Shown here in pieces: positions 27,274-35,875 of a DNA stretch of 64,000 bases. The position numbers were made by a program, and so were the translations under genes. A model generated the notes under the pieces. The model searched no databases, was not told where the DNA came from, and saw only the letters and a program-made list of their open reading frames with translations. The DNA is from DASSBQ01 sp040981125. GTDB taxonomy: Bacteria; Nitrospirota; Nitrospiria; Nitrospirales; Nitrospiraceae. The stretch covers positions 930,001 through 994,000 of the forward strand of contig JANRMQ010000001.1 in assembly GCA_040981125.1 (NCBI GenBank), written 5' to 3'. Position 1 is the first letter of the stretch, and each line of letters begins with the position of its first letter.

Positions 27274-27774
27274 CTAATAGTGATCACCGACCCCCATCGA
27301 ATCAGGCGCCGACCGACGCATGAACCACCAGTACGCCGCCGTGCCCAGAGCCGCATCAAAAACCGCTTGAATCAGGATCTTGGAGTGTATCGCATGCCAA
27401 ATCACATCCCAGTCCGGAATTCTCATCGAGAAGAGAACCGCCAGGTTGGACAGGCACGAAATGGCGGCAAGACCGACCAGGAGGACCGGCGGGGTAATGT
27501 AGGCGAGATGCCGTCCGGCCGAACCGGCGAGGAATCCTGCTCCGCTTTTCGACACGACGTTCATCCAGAGGTCGCCCGCCGAGAGCAAATCCTGCGACCA
27601 GCCCAGCATCACTCCCAAAAGGAGGCCGTCCAACTCTCCTCCGAAAAACCCGACCAGGCACACGACAATGAGCCCGAGATCCGGACGGATACCCAGAATG
27701 TTGACATGATTCAGGAGCGTGGCCTGAATCGGCGCCACCGTCAACACCAGCGCCGCGTACAACAACATTCTCAC
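27274..27774 (-). CDS. mreD: Rod shape-determining membrane protein MreD
   Basis: Encodes 166 residues that are almost entirely hydrophobic, with about five membrane segments, and overlaps the end of mreC by four bases. Sequence conservation of MreD is low in general; the identification rests on size, topology (LGLIVVCLVGFFGGELDGLL), and position between mreC and mrdA. MreD is part of the elongasome and helps regulate the RodA/PBP2 pair. Confidence 0.9.
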   Translation of the reverse strand: MRMLLYAALVLTVAPIQATLLNHVNILGIRPDLGLIVVCLVGFFGGELDGLLLGVMLGWSQDLLSAGDLWMNVVSKSGAGFLAGSAGRHLAYITPPVLLVGLAAISCLSNLAVLFSMRIPDWDVIWHAIHSKILIQAVFDAALGTAAYWWFMRRSAPDSMGVGDHY

Positions 27775-28658
27775 GGCTTCTTCTTTTCACCCGGCAGATT
27801 CTGCATCATCTTTCTTGACGCCTCGGCTCCTTCATGCGCCATGCGGATGACCAGAACTTCTTCGAGTTTCGCGAGGTCGACTTCAGCCTCGAGCTCCGCC
27901 GACTGAAAGAGATCGCCCTCTTCTTTCTCAATATGCGTGATCACCCCGATGGCCAGTCCCCGGGGAAAGGCGTCGGTCAACCCGGATGTCACCACGCGGT
28001 CGCCCGGATGGACGTTGGAAAGCAGGGGAATATACTTGAGGCGCGCTCGTCCATTCCGCGTCCCCTCCACAATGCCCTCGTCCCTCGTCCGCTGCACCAG
28101 CGCGGCAATGGCGTTGTTGGGATCCGTCGCCAGGAGCACGACCGATGAGGCGGCTGTCGCTTTGACTACCCTGCCGACCACTCCGGCCGGAGTGACCACT
28201 CCCATTTCCGCCCGCACCCCGTCCTGCTCGCCCTTGTTCAGAATCACTCCACGATACCAATTCGTGGCGTCACGACCGATGACCTGAGCGGCGACCGTAT
28301 CGGGAAGCGCCGTTTGCTTAAGGTCGAGGAGGGCCTCCAGCCGCTCGGTCGCCACCGCCGCCTCGCGCAATTGGTTGTTCTGCCCTTGTAAAAACTCGAC
28401 TTCCTTGCGCAACTGCTGGTTTTCATCTCGGACGCCGCGGAGGGCGACATATCCCTCCCATAGATCCGACATTCCTCGGTCGAGGGAAGAGAAAGCTTGG
28501 AGAGGAAGGCTAAGAATCTGCCCGAAAGGGCCGCCAAGGACCTGCAGCAACCCCTGACTCTGACTGGGAAGCAAGAAGAGAGCTGCCAGCAATAGAGCAA
28601 AGAGCACGACGGCCAGACGCCGGCTTCCGTATGTTGAGCGCAATAGAGCCATCCACAC
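27771..28658 (-). CDS. mreC: Rod shape-determining protein MreC
   Basis: Encodes 295 residues from GTG 28658, or 293 from ATG 28652. One N-terminal membrane anchor (LAVVLFALLLAALFLLPS) is followed by a coiled coil (ENQQLRKEVEFLQGQNNQLR) and the beta-barrel domains of the periplasmic part (GVVGRVVKATAASSVVLLAT, VVTSGLTDAFPRGLAIGVI). MreC connects the MreB filaments to PBP2 and activates it. It lies 12 bases after mreB and overlaps mreD. Confidence 0.95.
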   Translation of the reverse strand: MWMALLRSTYGSRRLAVVLFALLLAALFLLPSQSQGLLQVLGGPFGQILSLPLQAFSSLDRGMSDLWEGYVALRGVRDENQQLRKEVEFLQGQNNQLREAAVATERLEALLDLKQTALPDTVAAQVIGRDATNWYRGVILNKGEQDGVRAEMGVVTPAGVVGRVVKATAASSVVLLATDPNNAIAALVQRTRDEGIVEGTRNGRARLKYIPLLSNVHPGDRVVTSGLTDAFPRGLAIGVITHIEKEEGDLFQSAELEAEVDLAKLEEVLVIRMAHEGAEASRKMMQNLPGEKKKP

Positions 28659-28670
28659 TCTGGATGGAGA

Positions 28671-29720
28671 TCATCGAGTGGTGCTGCACTGCGACATGAC
28701 GGAAACCTTGCGCAGGAGATCCAGTTCGTCGAGAATCTTTCCGACACCGAGCACCACGGATGTCAGCGGATCATCCACGGTAATAATCGGCAGATTCGTT
28801 TCTTCACGAAACCGCGTATCCATTCCTTTAAGCAAGGAGCCACCGCCCGTCAATACAATACCGCGATCAATAATATCTCCCGCCAATTCAGGAGGCGTGT
28901 TCTCCAACGCCACCTTGATGGCATTCACGATCGTTCCAATCGGTTCTTGAAGCGCTTCTCTGACTTCGGCATCGTCCACGACGAGTGTGCGCGGGATGCC
29001 GGAAATGAGATCACGCCCCTTGATCATCATGGTCTTTCGCTCCTCAAACGGATAAGCTGACCCGATCTCGAATTTGATGCGCTCGGCCATATGCTCGCCG
29101 ATGAGGAGATTGTATTTCTTTTTGATGTAATTCATGATCGCGTCGTCCATGCGATCACCGGCTACCTTGACGGATTCGCTGTATACGATGCCGCCCAGCG
29201 AAATGACCGCAATGTCCGTGGTGCCGCCCCCAATATCCACCACCATGTTGCCGGACGGCTCGGTAATCGGCAATCCCGCCCCGATCGCTGCGGCGACCGG
29301 CTCCTCAATGAGGTACACCTCACGCGCTCCCGCCAGTTCGGCCGAATCGCGAACGGCCCGCTGTTCCACTTGCGTGATCCGCGAGGGCACGCCGATAATA
29401 ATGCGGGGCCGCACAAACGCGGTCCGATTGTGGGCCTTCTGGATGAAATGCTTCAGCATGGCTTCAGCCATCTCAAAATCAGCGATCACTCCTTCCTTCA
29501 TCGGCCTGACCGCGACAATATTCCCCGGTGTCCGTCCCAACATCCGCTTCGCTTCGGCCCCGACCGCCATCACCCGCTCGGTCTTCTTCTCCACGGCCAC
29601 CACCGACGGCTCGTTCAGCACGATGCCCTTTCCATGGACATAGACGAGCGTGGTTGCGGTGCCAAGATCAATGGCCAAATCGTTCGAGAACCAGCCGAAC
29701 ATATCACTGACAAAATTCAC
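28671..29720 (-). CDS. mreB: Rod shape-determining actin homologue MreB
   Basis: Encodes 349 residues from GTG 29720, which follows AGGGAGAG at a good distance. The actin-fold nucleotide-binding motifs are clear: NDLAIDLGTATTLVYV (phosphate 1), MVVDIGGGTTDIAVIS (phosphate 2) and GIVLTGGGSLLKGMD (adenosine). The N terminus FGWFSND resembles the membrane-binding amphipathic helix. It forms membrane-bound filaments that orient cell-wall synthesis. It is the first gene of the shape cluster. Confidence 0.97.
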   Translation of the reverse strand: MNFVSDMFGWFSNDLAIDLGTATTLVYVHGKGIVLNEPSVVAVEKKTERVMAVGAEAKRMLGRTPGNIVAVRPMKEGVIADFEMAEAMLKHFIQKAHNRTAFVRPRIIIGVPSRITQVEQRAVRDSAELAGAREVYLIEEPVAAAIGAGLPITEPSGNMVVDIGGGTTDIAVISLGGIVYSESVKVAGDRMDDAIMNYIKKKYNLLIGEHMAERIKFEIGSAYPFEERKTMMIKGRDLISGIPRTLVVDDAEVREALQEPIGTIVNAIKVALENTPPELAGDIIDRGIVLTGGGSLLKGMDTRFREETNLPIITVDDPLTSVVLGVGKILDELDLLRKVSVMSQCSTTR

Positions 29721-29771
29721 GGATGCTCTCCCTTCCTGGTATCTTCCACATCCCGGTCCGTCACGATTTCA

Positions 29772-30230
29772 TCAGTCGGGCAGGTCCAGTTGACCCGCGT
29801 CAAGCACCTGCGTTCTCGCGATCTCGTCCCCCAGCCGTCGGCCGTGCCCGTTGCCGATGATCAGCAGCCCCTCCAATGACAACATGGCCATTGAAACGAT
29901 CCACCCGATGTATGGAATCTCAAACATCAAATAAGCGAGACCAAATGGAAGGTTGCGGACGATCGATTCTTTGAACCCGGCAGCCTCGCGTGTTCGCGGC
30001 AGAATGGTCTGAAGCCCGATGAGCCGTTTGCCTATGCTGCGCCCTCCCGCAAACCCGTCGGCGACCAAGATATAGGCAAGCCCGGCAAGAAAACCGACCG
30101 GCGGCACCAGCTTGTCGGCCGCGGCCACGATGAGCAGATCGATCAGCTTGGCGATGAAACGGTTGAGAACCTGAGCCTTGGGATAAACCCCGATGTCGAT
30201 CGGCGTTTCTCCACTGATCGCCTCCGCCAA
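29772..30230 (-). CDS. RDD family membrane protein
   Basis: Encodes 152 residues from a TTG at 30230, which is preceded by GAGGAG seven bases upstream. The RDD domain covers most of the protein: the first hydrophobic helix with its Arg/Asp pair (LNRFIAKLIDLLIVAAADKL), GRSIGKRLIGLQTI after the second, and a third segment near the end. Function in general is poorly known; some members have been linked to ion transport. It lies 51 bases upstream of mreB on the same strand. Confidence 0.85.
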   Translation of the reverse strand: MAEAISGETPIDIGVYPKAQVLNRFIAKLIDLLIVAAADKLVPPVGFLAGLAYILVADGFAGGRSIGKRLIGLQTILPRTREAAGFKESIVRNLPFGLAYLMFEIPYIGWIVSMAMLSLEGLLIIGNGHGRRLGDEIARTQVLDAGQLDLPD

Positions 30231-30384
30231 TTGCGGTCTCCTCGAATAGCGACACTATAGCAAATTCATGGAGTGGGCACAAACAAAGTTGAAATCTTGT
30301 CGAACCGATCAGGCCGTCAGCCGCTTGCCTTTCCTGCGACGGCATGAGTAAAATCCAATTTTCATCGGGAGCCGAACGAACGCC

Positions 30385-31083
30385 GTGATCAAGCTTCTCC
30401 GCGAAGTTGGGCATGATTACCCATGGTTTCTCAAATCCATCATGGGGGTTCTTGCCATTGCCTTCATCATCACGATGGGTTGGTGGGGATTCGGCCAACA
30501 AACCGGAAATGTCGTCGCCTCGGTCGGCGATATGGCAATACAACAGGACGAATACCGACGGGCCTACGACAACACCTACCGTTTTTATAAGGACAAGGGA
30601 CAAACGGATATCAAAGACGAGTTTCTCAAGCAATTCGTGCTGGAACAACTCATTGAAAATCGAATGTGGCTGATCGCGGCTCACGACATGGGACTGACGG
30701 TCTCGGACGATGACCTGCGCAGCGCCATTACACAACGACCGGAGTTCCAACGGGACGGCGCGTTTGATCCGGACGTCTATCGCCGGCTTCTTGCGGCCAA
30801 CCATCTGACGCCGGCGCTGTTTGAAACCATGGAATCCAAAGATCTTTTGACGAACAAGGCCCGTATGGTCATTATGGACGCGGTGGCCCTCACACCGTCG
30901 GAACTGTCCGAGGCGCAGAGCTTGCTTACCAGACAGGGAGAAACGGACCCAGCCAAGGCGGCGGCGGCTAAGGAACGCATCTTTCAAAGCTTCCTCTTTC
31001 AAAAGCAGCAACGCGCCTTGATGGCCTATGCGGAATCCATGAAAACGCGAGTTCCGATCAAGGTGCATAAGGAACTGCTTTAG
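30385..31083 (+). CDS. PpiD/SurA-like N-terminal domain protein without PPIase domain
   Basis: Encodes 232 residues from GTG 30385. A single N-terminal membrane anchor (about residues 16-36, SIMGVLAIAFIITMGWWGFG) is followed by a helical chaperone domain of the SurA_N type (VASVGDMAIQQDEYRRAYDN, FLKQFVLEQLIENRMWLIAA). In PpiD this domain is followed by a parvulin prolyl isomerase; here the protein ends after about 190 periplasmic residues with no isomerase domain. It is likely a membrane-bound periplasmic chaperone for exported proteins. It is transcribed towards queA, with only 10 bases between the two stops. Confidence 0.82.
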   Translation: MIKLLREVGHDYPWFLKSIMGVLAIAFIITMGWWGFGQQTGNVVASVGDMAIQQDEYRRAYDNTYRFYKDKGQTDIKDEFLKQFVLEQLIENRMWLIAAHDMGLTVSDDDLRSAITQRPEFQRDGAFDPDVYRRLLAANHLTPALFETMESKDLLTNKARMVIMDAVALTPSELSEAQSLLTRQGETDPAKAAAAKERIFQSFLFQKQQRALMAYAESMKTRVPIKVHKELL

Positions 31084-31093
31084 TCTTCGAACC

Positions 31094-32113
31094 TCAACGA
31101 ATCAACATCGCGTCTCCATAGCTATAGAACCGGTACCGCGCCGTCACCGCCGCCGCGTACGCGTTCCGCAACCGCTCCGTCCCTGTAAATGCCGACACCA
31201 GCATCAACAAGGTCGTTCGCGGCAAATGAAAATTGGTGAGGAGTCCGTCTACCGCGCGAAACACGAACCCGGGCTTGATAAACAGCGATGTCTCCCCACG
31301 CAGTGACCGTACCTGTCCCGTCGTCCCGACGGCACTCTCCAGCGCACGAGTGACGGTCGTGCCGATGGCCACAACTCTACCGCCATGGATGCGCGTATCC
31401 TGAATCATTTGCACTGTTCGTTCGGGCACCTCCATGACCTCCGCATCCATGCGGTGCTCTTCAACATGGTCGGCCGTCACCGGGCGGAACGTGCCCGGCC
31501 CTACATGCAGGGTCACAGTGGTGAACCCGATGCCTCGGCCCTGCAAATCGGCGATCAGCCGCTCCGTGAAGTGCAATCCGGCCGTCGGCGCGGCGATCGC
31601 GCCCTCAGAGCGCGCAAATACAGTTTGATACCAGTCATGATCTTCCCGGACCGGCGGCCGCTTGATATAAGGCGGCAGCGGCATCCTGCCGAATTCTTGC
31701 ATTAACTCGTCGACGACTCCCCCGCCTTCGATTCGGACGGTCGTGCGCACCCGGCTTCGCTCCGTCACGAGCAGGCTGACCTGCGGCGAGACCTGAATGA
31801 TGTGTCCTGCTCGCAATTTTCCCTTGATCAAGACCTCCCATGTCCCCTGCCCGACATCCCGCACGAAGAGAATGTCAACCGCCTTTCCGGTATGAGCGAC
31901 ATGACCGCCGACTCGAGCCGGCAAAACCTTGGTGTCATTGGCCACCACCAGATCGCCGCTCTTCAACAGCTCCGGCAAATCGGCCACCAGGTGATGACTA
32001 ATATGCCCGGTGGCGCGATCCAGAACGAGCAAGCGGGCTCGATCGCGCGGAATCTCGGGATGTACGGCGATCAGCGACGGATCGAACGGAAAGTCAAAAT
32101 CCGAAAGCAGCAT
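31094..32113 (-). CDS. queA: S-adenosylmethionine:tRNA ribosyltransferase-isomerase
   Basis: Encodes 339 residues, the usual length. Family motifs include IAVHPEIPRDRARLLVLDR near the start, GLHFTERL, VTLHVGPGTFRPV, and NFHLPRTTLLMLVSAFTG near the end. The enzyme moves the ribosyl part of S-adenosylmethionine to preQ1 in tRNA to give epoxyqueuosine, the next-to-last step of queuosine formation. It directly abuts the SpoIID-like gene upstream, sharing one base. Confidence 0.97.
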   Translation of the reverse strand: MLLSDFDFPFDPSLIAVHPEIPRDRARLLVLDRATGHISHHLVADLPELLKSGDLVVANDTKVLPARVGGHVAHTGKAVDILFVRDVGQGTWEVLIKGKLRAGHIIQVSPQVSLLVTERSRVRTTVRIEGGGVVDELMQEFGRMPLPPYIKRPPVREDHDWYQTVFARSEGAIAAPTAGLHFTERLIADLQGRGIGFTTVTLHVGPGTFRPVTADHVEEHRMDAEVMEVPERTVQMIQDTRIHGGRVVAIGTTVTRALESAVGTTGQVRSLRGETSLFIKPGFVFRAVDGLLTNFHLPRTTLLMLVSAFTGTERLRNAYAAAVTARYRFYSYGDAMLIR

Positions 32114-33366
32114 TACGGAGAAGGAATCGAAGGCGCCGACAACGGCGTCACAGCGGCGTTACGCAGTTCCGTACCGGGATAATAATATTGCAGAATACTC
32201 GCAAACGGATACCCGAGTTCCGCCAGTTCCTTTGCGCCCCACTGGCAGAGACCGACGGCGTGGCCCGCACCATATCCGGCGAAGACCACGTCCACGCCGA
32301 CCGATTCGATCTCAAACTGAGTGCTCGGGATCACCGTGTAACCGACGGCTTTCCGTAACTCTTCGCCTCTCAAGAGCAATTCCCCGCGGGAATGCAAAAC
32401 CCTGAGTTTCGTGACACGTCCCGCGCGGCTGTAGGCGATGGGCGTAATCGTCGCGATGGTTCCGATAGAAAAGCCCTGTTGGCGCAACTGCTCTTCAAGA
32501 CGGTCCATCTTCACACTCGCCTTCCATTGATAGTAGGGCGAGCTCAAATCGAACGGGCATTCCACCCCCTTGAGGTAAGGCAAATCCTTGGCCCATACAT
32601 TCATGGAATCCTCGGTCGGGCCGGCCGCCGTCGATGAAAACGCCGCGTAGATAGGAGCATTCTGGTAGGTCATTACCATCCCTCTGGTCAGCTCAACCGC
32701 TTGCTCGACCCGAGCATTCACGCCGTAGCGGCCGCGATAGACCTGATCCTGAATCGTAGCCACGAGATCATACTCGCGCGCAACGCTCAACGCCTTGTTG
32801 TAGAGGGCATAGGTTCGGGCTGCCACAGCTTGGACCTTTAACATTTCCGGGTGCCAAGAAGAACTCACTTCGGAAGGTACGACGCCTTTGACGTATTCCT
32901 CGAGATCGACCTGATTAATAATCGAGAGTCCTTTCCCCCGGCGTATGATGCGAACCATCCCGCTAAGCGCCATACCGGGGACATCGGCCGAACTCAAGCC
33001 GGCCGTCGTCGCAGCCTTTGACTTACCCTGCGACGCGGGAAGCGTTTTCGGAAAGGCCAGCGACAGGATGGAGCGGCTTGGCCGAATTTCCACTTGTTCG
33101 CCCGCGACTTTCTTCCCATTCACCACCAGACCGGCGCCGATCGCGGACACCAACACGGGAGACTTCACGGTCCGAGACGCACCGTCCCGGAACACGACAG
33201 CCACATCTGTCGCTGAACGAACTTCGACATGAGGCACTTCTTGGGCCAGCAGCACACGAACCGATTGTGCGGAAACTATGGCCGGCGTGCTCACAAGAAA
33301 AACCGATAGGGCGAGGCTAAGCGAGACACGGGCTGGGACGAGGAGCATTACCGGCGAAAGAGCCAT
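32113..33366 (-). CDS. SpoIID/LytB-domain protein, exported
   Basis: Encodes 417 residues with a signal peptide ending near IVSAQS (residue 34). The SpoIID domain spans about residues 150-400: LEEYVKGVVPSEVSSSWHPE, LKVQAVAARTYALY, YAAFSSTAAGPTEDS, and GAGHAVGLCQWGAKELAELG. SpoIID is a lytic transglycosylase that trims glycan strands lacking side peptides during sporulation; homologues in non-sporulating bacteria are thought to act in cell-wall turnover. The acidic residue in VPSEVSSSW matches the catalytic Glu position of the family. It overlaps DUF2905 upstream by 19 bases. Confidence 0.88.
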   Translation of the reverse strand: MALSPVMLLVPARVSLSLALSVFLVSTPAIVSAQSVRVLLAQEVPHVEVRSATDVAVVFRDGASRTVKSPVLVSAIGAGLVVNGKKVAGEQVEIRPSRSILSLAFPKTLPASQGKSKAATTAGLSSADVPGMALSGMVRIIRRGKGLSIINQVDLEEYVKGVVPSEVSSSWHPEMLKVQAVAARTYALYNKALSVAREYDLVATIQDQVYRGRYGVNARVEQAVELTRGMVMTYQNAPIYAAFSSTAAGPTEDSMNVWAKDLPYLKGVECPFDLSSPYYQWKASVKMDRLEEQLRQQGFSIGTIATITPIAYSRAGRVTKLRVLHSRGELLLRGEELRKAVGYTVIPSTQFEIESVGVDVVFAGYGAGHAVGLCQWGAKELAELGYPFASILQYYYPGTELRNAAVTPLSAPSIPSP

Positions 33367-33602
33367 GAGAGAAGATACAGCAAGAGGCTTACCGCAACAC
33401 TCACGACCAAACTGGTCGCGACCGGGAAGTAGAAACTGTAATGTTCCCGCTTGACTGCAATGTCGCCTGGAAGTCTGCCGAGCCAGCTCAGGCCGTTACC
33501 GAGCCCCGGAATCCGGTCCGCGAAGCTCAACAAAATTCCGACCACCATGATCCCGAGCCCGATCAGAATCAGCCCACGGCCGAATCCAGTCCACTCCGAC
33601 AT
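33348..33602 (-). CDS. DUF2905 small membrane protein
   Basis: Encodes 84 residues with two membrane segments (LILIGLGIMVVGILLSFA and LVVSVAVSLLLYLLSWLF). Between them is the family signature LGRLPGDIAVKREHYSFYFP. The function of DUF2905 is unknown; it is widespread and often encoded near queA or Holliday-junction genes, consistent with queA two genes downstream here. It is placed three bases after asd. Confidence 0.9.
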   Translation of the reverse strand: MSEWTGFGRGLILIGLGIMVVGILLSFADRIPGLGNGLSWLGRLPGDIAVKREHYSFYFPVATSLVVSVAVSLLLYLLSWLFRR

Positions 33603-33605
33603 GGC

Positions 33606-34625
33606 TCATTGTACCAAACACTCGGCAATTTGCACGGCATTCAACGCCGCGCCCTTTCGGAGATTATCCGCGACAACCCAAAGATTAAGACCATGGGGAA
33701 TCGATTCGTCCTCTCGAACCCGTCCGACATAGACATCGTCTTTTCCGGCTGCATCGAGCGGCATCGGATACAGCTTCCGCGACGGGTCATCAAAGACCAG
33801 CACGCCGGGCGCCGCGGACAGGACGGCTCTCGCATCATGCGCGGTAAGCTTGCGCTCGGTTTCAATGTTGACGGCCTCGGAATGGCTCACGTACACCGGC
33901 ACCCGAACCGTCGTTGCCGTAACTTGGATGGTCTCATCGCCCATGATCTTCCGCGTTTCATGAACCAGCTTCATCTCCTCTTTCGTGTAACCGGAGGGCA
34001 GGAAATCATCGATGTGCGGGAGACAATTGAAGGCGATTTGGTAGGGATACACCTTGGGCGCCGGCTCTTTGAAGCTCAGGAGGTCCTTGCATTCCTCCAT
34101 CAGTTCATCCATCGCCTCCTTACCGGTGCCGGAAACCGATTGGAAAGTCGTCACCACGACACGCTTCACGCGGGCGTGGTCATGCAACGGCTTCAGCGCG
34201 ACCACCATCTGAATGGTCGAACAATTCGGATTCGCAATGATGCCGTTGTGTCGTGCAAGATCGTCTCGGTTGACCTCAGGCACGACGAGCGGCACACTCG
34301 GGTCCATGCGCCATGCGGCGCTGTTGTCGATGACGACCGCTCCTTCTTGCACGGCAATAGGAGCATATTCACGGCTGACATCAGCGCCGGCCGAGAACAA
34401 GGCGATGTCTACCTCGCGAAACGAATCCTTGGTCAACAGTTGGATCGGGATATCGTCACCGCGAAAGGTCACGGTCCCTCCGACGGATCGGGAGGAGGCA
34501 AGCGGAAGCAAGACATCGACCGGGAAATTTCTCTCTTCCAACACGTCGATCATCTCGGTGCCGACGGCCCCGGTGGCTCCGACCACGGCGACGCGATAAG
34601 CCGGCTTCTTTTTGAGTAAAGACAT
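33606..34625 (-). CDS. asd: Aspartate-semialdehyde dehydrogenase
   Basis: Encodes 339 residues. The NADP-binding N terminus (VAVVGATGAVGTEMIDVL) and the catalytic cysteine motif (IIANPNCSTIQMVVALKPLH) are intact, with a later GTGKEAMDELMEE stretch near the catalytic domain. It reduces aspartyl phosphate to the semialdehyde, the branch point for lysine/diaminopimelate, threonine and methionine. It sits in the same run of genes as the ilv and leu genes, so threonine-derived isoleucine precursors are made by neighbours in the pathway sense. Confidence 0.97.
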   Translation of the reverse strand: MSLLKKKPAYRVAVVGATGAVGTEMIDVLEERNFPVDVLLPLASSRSVGGTVTFRGDDIPIQLLTKDSFREVDIALFSAGADVSREYAPIAVQEGAVVIDNSAAWRMDPSVPLVVPEVNRDDLARHNGIIANPNCSTIQMVVALKPLHDHARVKRVVVTTFQSVSGTGKEAMDELMEECKDLLSFKEPAPKVYPYQIAFNCLPHIDDFLPSGYTKEEMKLVHETRKIMGDETIQVTATTVRVPVYVSHSEAVNIETERKLTAHDARAVLSAAPGVLVFDDPSRKLYPMPLDAAGKDDVYVGRVREDESIPHGLNLWVVADNLRKGAALNAVQIAECLVQ

Positions 34626-34658
34626 GCTCTCAACTCATACCACGGCCGATACAGAGAG

Positions 34659-35864
34659 TTACGCTGTCAATCGCCGTACTCGATGGTTAAATGTGTCCGC
34701 GACAAGAATCGCTCCACGATCGTCGATCGCCAAACCGAAAGGATAGCTGAGGGCGGCGGCATCAGCCGGACCCCGGTCGCCGGAGTAGGAAGCCGCACCA
34801 TTTCCCGCAACTCGGCAGGCCACACGCCGAGCTTTGTCGTAGACGCGCAACAAATGGTTGTCGGAATCGGTGAGAAAAATGTTTCCTTGCCGATCTACCG
34901 CAATGCCGTAAGGACGCGATAAGCCGACTGATTCGTCTCCGTCCTGGAAGCGATACTCGCTTCCGTCCCCGGCGGCGGTCTGGATGATCCCCGTTTCGAG
35001 ATCGACTGAACGGATCCGACCGTTAAAGGTATCCGCAATATAGAGGACGCCATCGGATCCGAGGGCTAATCCGCTTGGCCCGGCGAGGGCAGCCTCAGCA
35101 GCGGGAATGCCATCACCGTTATACGCGGCGGGTCCGTGGCCGGCGATCGTCCAAATCCGATCCGTCTTCAAGTCCACCGCTCGCACGCGATTGTTGCTCT
35201 GGTCTGCAATATAGAGTCGGTCCCGCCCGTCGATTACAAGCGCAGCCGGATCTCGAAGAGAAGCCGAAACAGCCGGCCCTCCGTCGCCGGAATATCGGGG
35301 CTGGCCGGTGCCGGCAATCGTGCGAATGGTTCCGGTTACGGCATCAATTCTCCTGACTCGATGATTTAATGTGTCGGCGATATAGATGTTCCCGTCACTA
35401 TCCACCGCCACAGCCGTCGGAAAGTTCAGCAACGCCTCCGAAGCCGGTCCCCCATCGCCGGCGAACCTCGCCCTGCCGACGGGACCGCCTGCCACAAATC
35501 TGACGGTCCCGCTCAGATCGGCGATCTGCGAAAACGCGGGAGCCTGTTGAGCCGGCGTGTCACCCAATGGATCTTCATCCACTTCGTCGGTCGAGCGGGA
35601 TGCCGCAGGTTCAGTCGCCCGAGCCCCCGAAGAACCGTCACTGGATGAGCCGGCGATGGTCGAAATGATTCCGGAAACACGATCGACTCTGCGGATCGCA
35701 TGGTTCTCGGCGTCGGCAATATAGAGATGGCCCTGGACATCGACCGCCAATCCTTTCGGTTCATTGAGCGACGCAGCATGAGCCGGTCCACCGTCTCCCA
35801 AATATCCGGGCTCTCCGATGCCGGCAACCGTTTCAATGATGACAGATTTGGCGGACATAGCCAT
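34659..35864 (-). CDS. NHL-repeat beta-propeller protein
   Basis: Encodes 401 residues. Six repeats of the NHL type are visible, each with GDGGPA, a stretch such as PKGLAVDVQGHLYIADAENH, and an Arg-x-Val-Asp ending, so a six-bladed propeller is likely. An insertion of about 75 residues rich in Ser, Ala and acidic residues separates repeats one and two. No signal peptide is seen. NHL proteins bind proteins, RNA or glycans; no enzyme motif is present. Its place between leuB and asd gives no obvious functional link. Start is the ATG at 35864, with no good ribosome binding site. Confidence 0.85.
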   Translation of the reverse strand: MAMSAKSVIIETVAGIGEPGYLGDGGPAHAASLNEPKGLAVDVQGHLYIADAENHAIRRVDRVSGIISTIAGSSSDGSSGARATEPAASRSTDEVDEDPLGDTPAQQAPAFSQIADLSGTVRFVAGGPVGRARFAGDGGPASEALLNFPTAVAVDSDGNIYIADTLNHRVRRIDAVTGTIRTIAGTGQPRYSGDGGPAVSASLRDPAALVIDGRDRLYIADQSNNRVRAVDLKTDRIWTIAGHGPAAYNGDGIPAAEAALAGPSGLALGSDGVLYIADTFNGRIRSVDLETGIIQTAAGDGSEYRFQDGDESVGLSRPYGIAVDRQGNIFLTDSDNHLLRVYDKARRVACRVAGNGAASYSGDRGPADAAALSYPFGLAIDDRGAILVADTFNHRVRRLTA

Positions 35865-35875
35865 ACGAATTTCGA

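Noticed and set aside
29920..31068. Long minus-strand frame of 382 codons opposite the PpiD-like gene
   Set aside because: It runs across the RDD gene and antisense to the PpiD-like gene, is rich in Arg and His, and has no family-like motif. It is a codon-bias shadow.
33441..34619. Plus-strand frame of 392 codons opposite asd
   Set aside because: Fully antisense to asd, which has intact active-site motifs; the product is His/Arg-rich without recognisable domains.
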